A stretch of DNA of 64,000 nt, taken from positions 116,406,838-116,470,837 of the forward strand of contig CM056744.1 of NCBI GenBank assembly GCA_029851415.1, read 5' to 3'. Below, piece by piece: positions 1-9,799 of this stretch (the first letter of the stretch is position 1; the number at the start of each line of letters is the position of its first letter). Source of the DNA: Eretmocerus hayati. Taxonomy: Eukaryota; Arthropoda; Insecta; Hymenoptera; Aphelinidae. The notes under the pieces are model-generated. The model searched no databases. It was not told the origin of the DNA and saw only the letters and a program-made list of their open reading frames with translations. Position numbers and translations under genes: made by a program.

Positions 1-547
1 AGAATTTGTTGCAAAATCTACAAAATGTATTGATTCCGTTATAAGAATTGCTGACGGACATAAACATTTTCTGCTCCTGCGCCGCTGTAACTTTTACTGA
101 TTCTCTAATAAAAATTGTTGATTTACCTTGTAAAACATGTTGAACCGCGCATGTCCTAGCTATCAAATTTTGTCTACTCCTCAGCTCCTGCATCATTGGT
201 GGGTTTATTGCTGGCAGCCTTATTTTCTGTTCTGTGCTGGCAGCCGCATGGTCGCGAATAAGTTGTAACTTCATGTATTCCAAAAGGGAGCAACACCAGG
301 CCATTTTGAATACACATAAGTATGGTCAAAATGTACGAATATATCAATGATCAGTCTCGCGCCATCACTGATTGCGTCTAAATTATTACAGGCGAGTGAC
401 GCGTGTGCCGGGCAACCCTTCGATGGGGAACATTATATTATACGAGATTGATTAATTGAAAGTTAAGTGCAGCGAGAAGTGCAGAGGCAAAAGTTGTTAT
501 TGTTTTAGTGTCCCGGTAAAAAAGCATCACCTGATCCGAGTACCTGA
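1..547. other. No gene seen
   Basis: AT-rich sequence with no convincing open frame. Positions 1-140 contain words such as a Tn/An-rich 'aaattgttgatttacctt' that recur near 3400-3500, suggesting an old dispersed repeat. The last 20 bases already contain a partial copy of the CACCTGATCCGA word used by the next element. Confidence 0.4.
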
Positions 548-960
548 TCCGATCAGGTGCTCGGATCACCCGGATCAGGTGACCCTATGGCACAACGGAT
601 CACCTAATCCGAGTTTTCCAGTAGCGACTAAGTAGCACTCAAACAGCATAGATTGAGCTTGTATTGATGGTAAATGTGATAATCACCAGTTGTATGAAAT
701 ATCCTTTGCTTGTTTGTGAAAAGTGGGACTCGAAGAGCGAATTTTCGTTTTTTCTCGACTCCTTGCTCAAAGAAAAATGTATCTCGTGATTAAAACTATA
801 CGCAAAGATATTTCATACAACTGGTGGTTAACACATTTACCATCACCACAAGCTCTCTATCCAGTTTGAGTGCTACTTAGTCGCTACTGGAAAACTCGGA
901 TCAGGTGATCCGATGTGCCATAGGGTCACCTGATCCGGGTGATCCGAGCACCTGATCGGA
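548..960. mobile_element. Fold-back MITE, 413 bp, arms about 170 bp
   Basis: The two ends are long imperfect inverted repeats: the left arm begins TCCGATCAGGTGCTCGG and the right arm ends with its complement. Shared blocks run through the CCTATGGCAC, CCAGTAGCGACTAAGTAGCAC and CACCAGTTGTATGAAATATC words. The short centre (about 720-790) is AT-rich and codes for nothing. This is a non-autonomous inverted-repeat element; the superfamily is not assignable from the ends. Another partial CACCTGATCCGAG word lies just outside the left end. Confidence 0.8.
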
Positions 961-1227
961 TGTGAGCCTTTGCGGCTTCTCTCTTCCTCCACCAGGTGTC
1001 TCACCGCGTTTATTGGGCTACTTCTCTTTTCGATGACAATGAGTATTTAACTTTTCTTGGACAATCAAATTCATGTCAAATGATCGAAGTCGTCCGATCT
1101 AGATCAGAATTTTGCAAACAGTCTTTAGCACTTTTCACTTTTCCAATCTGATTTGATCTCGCAGGGTTTTAGCTCTATGATCATGCGGATTTGCGTTCTC
1201 GCGAGCGACCAACCTCGGTATGGTTAG

Positions 1228-2183
1228 TATATGAGCGATTCCGCCGAAATGGGGATTTTTTTGGGGCCAAAATCGTCACCGAGCGTGATTTGGGTCAAAA
1301 AATTATTTCAGCCCCAGACAAGTTTTGGTGGGTCGTTGCAGTTGGTTTCCACTTGTTTTGGCACCATAAGGAAGTACCTAGAGCTACGTAGCTCAAAATT
1401 GAAGCCGGACGAAGATATGTCGAGTTTAAAGGGTCGCGGAGGGGGACGGAATGGACATTTCGCCTTAATTATATTCCCACGGCTCGACAACCAATCGTAG
1501 ACTCTTTTCCGCATGGATTTGCTCTAATGCAAACAAATACTTCAAGAAAATGTGTTTCACAAAGCGATATAGCGCGTTGGGGTAGAGCACAACATGGGGA
1601 CGGAAAGGGCAGAAAATTTTGTACGCCATTCTGAAAACACGTCTATGTGGTGCGCCTGGGTGCGAATTCGAGTTTTCGGTTCATGTCGCGCAAGAATTAG
1701 GTGTATTTGGGTTTCTAGAATTCAACCTCATTGGTTAGAAAGGCTTAATAGACTATCGGGAACTTTACTGAACTAATTAGCGCTGTGCAAGCAGTTTCGG
1801 TGCAAACCCGTCTTCAAAATGTCGGATGGCCGTGCTCGAGCTGAGGGCTCAATTTGGATTCGCAAAGTGGTGGATTATGTTATTTGAAGTATTACAAATT
1901 GAAGTGCATAGCTACATATAGGGATTTTCGACACCGCATATGCGTCGTGATGAATTCAAAAGTCCAAGTTCGGTTTACTACAGGGGACGGAATGGACATT
2001 TCGACCCTTTATCGGGCGCTACGAAATACAGGAACGTTAGGATCGTCTCCAAAACAATTAACATAGTTGCGCATCAATAAAATACACCCGAGAAAATTAC
2101 TTTAGAGCCCTTCTGAAGTCGTATAAACTTGGGGGAGCGTGGAACACGGAAAATCCCACTTTCAGCGGAATCACTCATATATA
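1228..2183. mobile_element. TIR element about 0.95 kb, non-coding
   Basis: Left end reads TATATGAGCGATTCCGCCGAAA and the right end is its imperfect complement (TTTCAGCGGAATCACTCATATA), giving TIRs of roughly 35 bp. Inside, the word GGGACGGAATGGACATTTCG occurs at about 1442 and again at 1985, and a palindrome surrounds 1380-1398. Only short frames are present, so this is probably a non-autonomous element. The TA-rich ends fit a TA-targeting superfamily, but that is inference. Confidence 0.6.
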
Positions 2184-2262
2184 CGAGTTTCGATTGCAAT
2201 ATTTTAATATTAAATGGATAAGCGTGCGAGCGATTCTACCGACTGTAAGCATACAAATACTT

Positions 2263-3181
2263 ACCCTGGTAGAAATTGTGAGCATTTTTTGGCCAAAAAT
2301 TGACAAAGTCTAACCTAATTGCATTGTCACTAAGGTAAGTGTGCCTAATTTGCCCCCACTACTTTTGTTTTACTCGCCATTTCAACTCATCTCTATATTT
2401 TTCAACGTAGTTCAGCTCATTTTGTAGCTTGTTTCAAGACCTTGAAAATGAGCTAAGGTACGTTCAATTTGAACAAATTAGAGCCGAGATATCTTGATTT
2501 TTGCGAAAGAAGATTTTTTGCGAGTTTTTGTCAGTGTGTTCCTAATTTGCCCCCACAGGGAAAACAGGCCTATTTTCATGGGATTATACGGGTTTTTCGT
2601 GAAAGCGGGATATCTCGGCTCCCAGACCTCCAAATGAGACGTACTTTAGCTCATTTTGTAGCTTTTTTTAATGCCTTTAAAACTTTTTGAGGTAAAATGG
2701 TGCATCTTAATGGACCGAGGAATGAGTTTGGAAAAAGACTATAGGGGCAAATTAGGAACACTGCACTTTTTCTAGTAATATGGGCGTAGAATCGGCTAAA
2801 AATCGAATTTCGCAATTCTGCAAAAAGCATTCTAAAGTTGGGACAAAGACAAAGAAAATGAGTTAAGGCACGTTAAAATTGATTCCATCAATTTTAATTG
2901 GCATAACTTTTAGTGAATAACAAAAAAGAAGTCGGAAGTAGCGAAATCAGTTCTTCTGTTCTAAGAAAGGCGCGGGTCATCTAGGATCGGTCCAAAACAT
3001 TTATTTTCTCATATTTTAACGTAACAAACATGAAATAAATGCGGGGCAAGGTCTGCGGGTTCGTACATGTGAGAACTTGAATGGGGGCAAATTAGGGAAT
3101 GGGGGCAATTTAGGCACAGATACCTTATATCTATATATTGCATGGGTGGCCAGAAAAATTGGTCACATTTCTACCGGGGTT
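2263..3181. mobile_element. Older TIR element split by a nested insertion
   Basis: ACCCTGGTAGAAATTGTGA at the left is matched by its imperfect complement at 3150-3180 (TGGTCACATTTCTACCGGGGT), and the GGCCA-containing blocks at 2291 and 3149 also pair. Only about 70 bp on each side belongs to this element. The middle is the 797-bp element at 2331-3127, so the order of insertion is readable. Confidence 0.55.
2331..3127 (+). mobile_element. 797-bp TIR element, copy 1
   Basis: Ends are TAAGGTAAGTGTGCCTAATT and, inverted, the GGCACAGATACCTTA block, so TIRs are about 27 bp with possible TA target sites. The motif CCTAATTTGCCCCCA and its complement recur five times inside and at the ends. A copy of the same length lies in the opposite orientation at 14619-15415, with only scattered substitutions. 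The 73-codon frame near 2469-2690 also occurs in that copy, but it has no domain and reflects the shared repeat, not a gene. Confidence 0.8.
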
Positions 3182-5385
3182 AATAATCTGTAAAATAACC
3201 TAACTGTAAGAGTGTGAAATGCGAACTCCCCATATCTCGATGTAAAATATAAAAATACTAGAATGTGTTCATCCAACAGATAGATATTAATGTTAATATG
3301 TTAAAAGCACAGGCCCTCTACCTCTGTCAACCAATGATACTCGGTTTAAAATTTTGAATTACCTTCAATACATCTTGGGTAGAAATTACAAATTCCATCA
3401 GTAAAATTTGTTAGAATAATATCAAAATTTCTAGTATAATCAACAAAATCTACGAATTACCTTGTATAATTTGATACGAATTATTTGCAAATTTTGTTTC
3501 TATGTTTTCAAAAATTGTTGATTTTCACGATGTCCTATGAGTACTGAGGGAATCAACAAAAATTATTTCCAAATTTGTAAAATTTATTACCAAATTTCTC
3601 CCAGTGTAGTTTTTGAATCAGATAAATCTGATGGAAACGTGTTGTATTTTCAGATTTCTCAATATCTCTGTGCCATCGATCACATCACGTCGATTTACTT
3701 TTATAATGTTTTCCACCCGGATATCCTATAAGTTCTGAATCTTCGAAAATGAGGATCATACTATACTATACACCCTCAGTGATCCAATCAAACACAGAAA
3801 GTGAACAAAATTTTGTTCTACAATATAAAAAAAGAAATTCAAAGCAGTATGATACCTCAAAGTTGCGATGTGAAATTCGCACAGATGATTTCTTGTATCT
3901 TAAATATCATAGACTAGATTTAGACCTGAATCACCTATCTAAAATGGAGCAGATCAAACCGCACAGATATCATCCGAATACTTGAAAAGAATTTCTCTGA
4001 ATTCATAAATCAGCCATACCCGAGACTCTGTGAATATTTTCCCAAGAATTTATCCTCCAACTAAGCTCAATATAGAGCTTCAAATGTGTTCAAAAAATGA
4101 ATTAGTTCGCGAAAAAGTATATCACAATTTGTTCAAAATGAAGACCATGAAATATTCAGTATCCCAAACTAAGTCCCACACATCTCGTGTCCATATAATT
4201 ACCAGCAAACCCTTTCATCTAATGCACAACCCTCCTATCTACAAACCACAAGCTATCGAAGCCTATCCCATCATAATCATCAACCACAACAATATAATAA
4301 CAAGCACTTTCCTCGTAAACGTTCGAACAACAAAAAGGGCCACGAATAAAATATCCAAAAGCCTCGTTTATACCCACCAAAACATGCACACTTGTACATA
4401 CACCCCCATATCCTTCATATATACACCTTCAGAACACCAACATACATATTTTAAAAGAGCCGCTTGCAAGCTCAAAACTGCTGTTCGCGTGACCCGCGTT
4501 TGCCTATATATAGGACTATCTCGGTTCGCTCGCGGCAAATTAGCCGCCCAACTCACATTATATATACCGGACTAAACGCGCGCTTTTGGTTAATGATGCA
4601 CTTTGTTATCCACGCGCTTTACCCCCCCCCCCTTTTTCCATCCACATATGTATGTATATATGTGCACATACCACCATCACCATTCGTTTCAAACTCGAGC
4701 TTTTTGTGTAGCTTTGCAAAGCTATTTGGTCTTTTCTGAATGCCTTCACTGCGTGAGCTTCAAATATATATATATGTATTAGGCAGTTATTTTTCCATAC
4801 CAGTGTAGATCGGCAGTTGGATTAGCTTGAGGGTAGTGATGTAGATACATAGGTATAGGTGGATAAAGGGGGTGGTTGGCACCTCTTCGAGTGATGGATG
4901 TGCGAAACCAACAGTTCTCGACCCGCAACGAGATACACTTTGTTGTTGAAAAGTTCACGCGATATAGAGAGAAAGAATGAAAATAAAGGTAGATACGGTA
5001 GATAACGGTAGATAGGTGATTGCCACGGACTATTGTAGCTTTTTGTTTTTCCCTATTGTGTAGAGCCGCAATGAGGTGCCAGTTAGAGAAAATAGCGATT
5101 TGGAGTTCCCGAGAAAAGTGAGGGGTTGATGGCTTGTGGTGCAAGAAATTTTTGCTTGAGAGTGGATGATTGAGGCTGAGAACTGAGTAGTTGAATTTTG
5201 AAAGCTGAATTTAGAACGCTCGGCGTTTGAACAAGTTACGAGTGTTTTGGGAGAACAGTCAATAAATTTTCAGTAAAATAACCCAATTTCAAAATTGCAT
5301 AATTGATGTTCATGTATTTTATCCGGGTAAGATAGAAAAATTTCCTCTTTCTAGAACGGAAAATGATTCCGAGAGTGAAATAGTA
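3182..5385. other. No gene seen; low-complexity and short frames
   Basis: AT-rich DNA. A 181-codon open frame at 4030-4575 starts at GTG, is rich in His, Thr and Tyr, and shows no domain; I treat it as chance. A C10 run sits at 4621-4632, followed by TA-rich microsatellite-like sequence at about 4645-4780. Confidence 0.4.
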
Positions 5386-5469
5386 CATTATTGCCCTGGG
5401 CGCGTACGCCCAGTTCGGGCGCTAAGTCCTCCGCGCCCGAAATGGGCCTGCGAGCACAGGGCAATAATG
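5386..5469. repeat. GC-rich hairpin with 13-bp ends
   Basis: CATTATTGCCCTG at the left and CAGGGCAATAATG at the right are perfect complements. The interior adds further pairing through GGGCGC/GCGCCC-type words (GCCCAGTTCGGGCGC against GCGCCCGAAATGGGC). It is strikingly GC-rich for its surroundings and has the shape of a very short mobile hairpin. Confidence 0.7.
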
Positions 5470-5470
5470 A

Positions 5471-5538
5471 TTTTTCATCATGAGAATCCTAAAACCGCAT
5501 TTGAATGCGGCCTTTTTAGGTTAGAATGATGAAAAAAT
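5471..5538. repeat. AT-rich hairpin adjoining the previous one
   Basis: TTTTTCATCA pairs with TGATGAAAAA, and the interior palindrome CCGCATTTGAATGCGG forms the tip, with TCCTAAAA/TTTTTAGG between. It starts one or two bases after the preceding hairpin ends, so the two may be one composite element. Confidence 0.65.
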
Positions 5539-5663
5539 TATTATAAAATCACGAGGTCTCGAAAACTGAAGATTCCGTGAACATTAGCAGAAATTCGAAT
5601 ATTCATAGACACGATCCGTGTAGAAATTTAATCCGTTAATACTGACATAGTTTTCATGATTAC

Positions 5664-5694
5664 CCCGGGTTTCTTATTTTAGAAGAAACCCGGG
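5664..5694. repeat. Perfect 12-bp stem hairpin
   Basis: CCCGGGTTTCTT is followed after seven bases by AAGAAACCCGGG. The stem is perfect. No T-run follows it, so a Pol III terminator or similar role is not indicated. Confidence 0.7.
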
Positions 5695-6535
5695 AAGAAT
5701 AGATATATTACAGATTGATATTACCATGGAAATAATACAGTAGGACTAGCAAGTCACACTTCAAAAGAGGAAAATTTTTTTCTTCCAATTCTGTCGATGA
5801 GTATCATCAATTTGATCCACGTCATACAAATTTAATTTTAATTGCTTGACAGAAATTAGCGCTATTCGATGGTTGGAGGTGATTGCAGTCAATCAAAATG
5901 CCCCAGTACGTGCACTTAAATTGATTTAATCAGTAAAGGTATCTGGAATGACTGGCAGCTGTACTACTCTCGTGACTGATTCACTTGTCGCGTGCCGACT
6001 GATTTGTAGAGTATCATTACAGCTGTCTGTTAGATTTATACTAATTCTCCACGCAGTCATATACAATCAGGAAGTTCATTCAACTTCAATTTTCAATGAA
6101 TACTTGTCCTGGCTGAAAAATTATCATGTGATGCTTAGATCGATAGGAACGGATGATAACATGAATCGCCAGTGAAACCAACGGTTTCATTCGAAATTAT
6201 GGAAATCATTTTCTTGGGAGCGAATCATACTTACCTTTTCCCTTTTTCCACCAACAGTATCTTCAAAATATCATCCAAGCATTCCAAGCGTCTGTGTATC
6301 GAAAACCATTCGACCATGAAATAGTCGACAGTAAACCACACTCGAAACCACATTGGTTGTTGATTTATCACGCTTTGGCCGCGTATTGAAAGTCATATTT
6401 AGTGCTACAGGCATCCCATGCATGCCCTCCTCGTTTCCTATAGTATACGACTAATCGAAAACTGCTAAATTTCATGTCTGTCCTTGTTCATTATTAAACT
6501 TTGCAACATCAGTATGCGAAAAACATTTCCTTTCA
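5695..6535. other. No gene seen
   Basis: AT-rich sequence with short frames only. Nothing recognisable. Confidence 0.4.
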
Positions 6536-6916
6536 TCAATAGTATACTATATGGGTGGTTATGAGATAGCTTGGGTATTTCGAATCCAAAAACGGCGGGA
6601 TTTGGACCAAAAATTGACTAGTTGGAATATAGCTGCAATTTGACTGCTCATGGGTCTTTTCAGGCAATCTGACATTCAAAACCAATTCCCAAACGGGCAT
6701 GAGCCTTAGTCGATCCACGTGTGAATTACGAGCGGTTTTCGATATATTTTTGCCACAGTGAAGACATTTGGCATGAACCTGTAAAGGCCTAAATCGAAAC
6801 GGATCGTTTTTTGGAATATACAGCACTTCCTTACGGTGAGAATTGGCTGTGAGAAAATTTTTGGATCCAAATGTTGCATAGAGTTCGAGAGCCAGTAACC
6901 ACGGGATAAAGGACAT
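6536..6916 (-). pseudogene. Possible zinc-finger (BED-like) transposase relic
   Basis: A 126-codon minus-strand frame contains, around residues 49-73, a segment with CLHCGKNIS followed about ten residues later by SHVDRLRL. Cys-x2-Cys followed by a conserved hydrophobic/His region resembles the single BED or C2H2 finger found at the start of hAT-type transposases and related domesticated proteins. The second metal-binding pair is incomplete and no DDE or hAT dimerisation region follows. A further frame overlaps upstream (to 6984), consistent with decay. The identification rests on one short motif only. Confidence 0.25.
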
Positions 6917-7129
6917 CTCTTATTTTGCAACGGAAAAATTGTCCATAAATCATCGCGCGGGAGGCTGTTCACGTAATTCATCACTCCGCTGATGGTAAAA
7001 TTCTGGTCTTTGGTGTGTTATCGATGAATTGCCGTCATTGTAGAGCCGTTTGTAGCAGTCCGCTGGCCCGGAGTCAAATTATCGAGAAGTATTCGAAAAA
7101 TTTTCAAAAGTTCCAGGACAGAATTTCGG

Positions 7130-7660
7130 TTGTGTTTTAACTTTTTTTTCGATACACTGTGCGTAAAAGTGCACTTTGCGCCCAGTTTGTTGACTTTTAC
7201 TCACAGTTTATCGAAAAATATAGTTCGATACACGGGCGTAAAACCTATTATTCGCATCCTCGTGATGATTCCGACCCTCGCCTGCGGCTCGGGCCGGAAA
7301 CCCATCACTCGGATGCGAATAAAACGTTTTACGCCCTTGTATCGAAATGTACTATTTTGTTATTCTGTGCGCAAAAATGGCCATTTAGACGCAAGTGTGC
7401 GTGTGCAAATAGCGAATTTGCACATTATTCCGACACAACTGTGTGCAAATATTTTTTTTGATATACTGTGCGTAAAGTTGTGCGTAAAAGTCCATTTTGG
7501 TGCGGGTGTGCGGTGCGCAAGGTTGATCATGATTCCATTAACGTTCAGATTTTGGTGCGTAAAAGTGAAACCGTGCGTAAAAGTAACTTTGCGCACAGTT
7601 TTACAGTGCGCAAAGTTCTCGAAATCGTGCGCAAAGTAAAATCTGTGCGTAAAAAAACGT
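7130..7660. repeat. GTGCGTAAAAGT/TTTGCGCAC palindrome array with nested TIR
   Basis: The words TGCGTAAA, TGCGCAAA and their complements occur more than a dozen times. An inner inverted repeat pairs TCGATACACGGGCGTAAAAC (about 7217) with its near-complement ending TTTTACGCCCTTGTATCGA (about 7342), flanking a GC-rich centre with a CTCGCCTGCGGCTCGGGCC hairpin. Overlapping open frames here are an artefact of stop-poor repeats. It belongs to the same word family as 8661-8893 and 9589-9793. Confidence 0.65.
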
Positions 7661-8522
7661 TAATCAACCGTTTTCCAATTTCGATTTTTACGGCAAAAAA
7701 GGCTGATCACAGAGCAGCAAACGATGACTCCGGAATTTTTCTAATCCCTCCGGCCCGTTTGTGAATCGCTACCCACGGAGTTGAAGTGAAAGAGGTTGCA
7801 GTTTAGAATCGAATGACAGGCATCCGGTAGCCTTGCAACCCGGCTGTTGAGAATGATTGAGTGGCTGATCACCTCCTAATCTACACTATGAGTACATTTT
7901 TGTTCCCAACTTGAGCGAATTCTCTTTGGATTTGTGATACCCGACTTATTGTCTTACACAAGTTAGAAATTCAAGAAGAGTGCGAAAATTCGCCGTTTAC
8001 CCCAAATGTAAAGGGAATTCGAGTGAGCATTGGGAGAGATACTGTCCTCATCGGGTCTTGATCTATACAAGATCACAAGAATACACGAAGATTCGTAGGT
8101 CAGACGGTGATTGGATGAGAAATTGCAAGTCATATTAGTAAATAATCGTGAATATGAAAGATGTTGGTCATCGGTAGAAATATATTGTGTATTAATGCAG
8201 TTTCTATGTCGACAACAATTTTACTCAGTTTCCCGTATATGTTTCATCAGAGACATTTTTAAATGCAATCCAGTCTTTCATGTACCAATGCATTCAAGTA
8301 AATTTCTACGTTCTGACAGAAATCAGGATATTTGGAATGACATGAATCATGTGACGTCACTGATTTTCCACCCTCAATACTTTGAACGGAAGTTGAAATA
8401 TTTCAGTTACTCCTTTTGCAACGAGATTACAATATTCGAGATGAATTCTAGCACCGTATTTTGGTTATGAGCTGGTTCAAGATATCTTTTTTTGATCCAT
8501 TCTTCAGAATTTTTTTTTCAAG

Positions 8523-8577
8523 TGGGGGGCTCCGCCCCCCACACCCCCCGGCGGGGGCTTCCGCCCCTGGACCCCGT
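8523..8577. repeat. GC-rich hairpin cluster
   Basis: GGGGGGCTCCGCCCCCC forms one palindrome and GGCGGGGGCTTCCGCCCC a second, after an oligo-T stretch. A close relative lies at 9206-9255 in the same relation to a TTTGCGCAC element downstream, so the hairpin appears to travel with that family. Confidence 0.65.
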
Positions 8578-8660
8578 TCTTCCCCCCTTTGCGCCTTCCA
8601 CCAACTTCGGTGGTATGGACCGAACACCAACTTTCCGCACAGATATATCAAAAAGAATCG

Positions 8661-8893
8661 TAAGCAACTCGGGCGCAATTTTACGCCCTCGTTCCCGAAA
8701 TTTTCGTGCGTTAAAGTGAACTTTTTACGCACAGTTGTAACTTTGCGCACGGTAAACCGTGCGCAAGAGTACTTTGCGCACAGCGCAAAATACTTTGCGC
8801 ATGGCGCAAAAGTTACAACTGTGCGCAAAGTTCACTTTTACGCACTCATTTCGGGAACTCGTGCGTAAAATTTCTTTGCGCCCTTGTTGCTTA
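8661..8893. mobile_element. TTTGCGCAC-family palindromic element, copy 1
   Basis: Ends TAAGCAACTCGGGCGC and GCGCCCTTGTTGCTTA are inverted repeats. Between them GTGCGTAAA/TTTACGCAC and GTGCGCAAA/TTTGCGCAC words alternate so that the whole element folds on itself (for example GTTGTAACTTTGCGCAC against GCGCAAAAGTTACAAC). No frame with a domain. Copy 2 is at 9589-9793 with the same end words. Confidence 0.7.
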
Positions 8894-8899
8894 ATGTAC

Positions 8900-9022
8900 T
8901 ATTCACGCAGTGCGCAAATGAGGCATCAGTGCGCAAATACTCGTTTGCGCACTGCGTAAACGAAGAACAGTGTGCAAATGAGGCATTTGCGCACTGTGCA
9001 AATTTCGTTTGCGCACTGGACT
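8900..9022. repeat. CACGCAGTGCGCAAA palindrome tract
   Basis: Tandem alternation of CAGTGCGCAAA and its complement (TTTGCGCACTG), directly following the copy-1 element. Several nested hairpins of 10-15 bp are possible. Confidence 0.6.
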
Positions 9023-9205
9023 TGAGTTGTTTTCTGATCACTCTATACCATCATCTATCTATATATCTTCATCATACATAATTGTGAAGAATATCTAACT
9101 TCGGTCTTTCGAGCACCAGCGACAGTTTTGAGCAACGTGGTAACATACTATATGGGCGATAGAGTTTTTTCTGATACATTTCTCAGAATTTTTTTTCAGT
9201 CCGCT

Positions 9206-9255
9206 CCAGGGGCTCCGCCCCCTGCACCCCCGCCGGGGCTCCGCCCCTGGACCCC
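9206..9255. repeat. GC-rich hairpin cluster, second copy
   Basis: CAGGGGCTCCGCCCCCTG is a palindrome and is followed by CCGGGGCTCCGCCCCTGG. Same organisation as 8523-8577, again preceded by an oligo-T stretch. Confidence 0.65.
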
Positions 9256-9588
9256 CTCCTCCGCCCTCCTGTGACCCCGTCATGCCATGTTCCTCTGAAT
9301 GCTTGAGATGCATTGATCATTCGTTGTAGGTGATGCTTCGGTCATTCCTCGCTACTGTCAAAATTTTTCAAAAAGTCGTCATGGATCCCAAGTAATTCAA
9401 ATGAAAATGGTTCATAATTTGTTTGAGGAGGAAAAAGGACTCAATAAGTTCGTACACACCAATGCGAAAAAGGAACAAAGCCCGTCAACTCTCGAGACGA
9501 CGCCCAAGTCTCACAGCATCCCCTAATTTTTTGATGTGTTTTAGGAGGCGGGTTACATTTTTGCTCACAGAAATAAAAAAAAATATCG

Positions 9589-9793
9589 TAAGCAACTCGG
9601 GCGCCGACATTTGCGCACTCGTCCCCGCAACTCGTGTGCAAACGTTCCATTTGCGCACAGTTTCATCGTTCACGCAGTGCGCAAATGGCTGATTTGCGCA
9701 CTGCGTAAACGATGAAACTGTGCGTAAATGAGGCGTTTGCACACTCGTTGCGGTGACTCGTGCGCAAATATCTGTTGGCGCCCTTGTTGCTTA
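9589..9793. mobile_element. TTTGCGCAC-family palindromic element, copy 2
   Basis: Starts TAAGCAACTCGGGCGC and ends GCGCCCTTGTTGCTTA, as in copy 1, with an interior palindrome centred near 9683 (TTTCATCGTTCACGCAGTGCGCAAA against its complement). Non-coding. Confidence 0.7.
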
Positions 9794-9799
9794 ATATAC

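Noticed and set aside
2469..2690. A 73-codon frame repeated almost identically at 15056-15277
   Set aside because: It lies wholly inside the two copies of the 797-bp element; conservation follows from the repeat, and there is no domain.
4030..4575. Longest frame in the first 10 kb (181 codons)
   Set aside because: Starts at GTG, has a low-complexity composition that follows a stop-poor AT/CA-rich region, and has no motif.
7130..9742. Many overlapping frames of 66-169 codons on both strands
   Set aside because: All run through TTTGCGCAC palindromes and GC hairpins that lack stop codons; the peptides are repetitive and orientation-independent.
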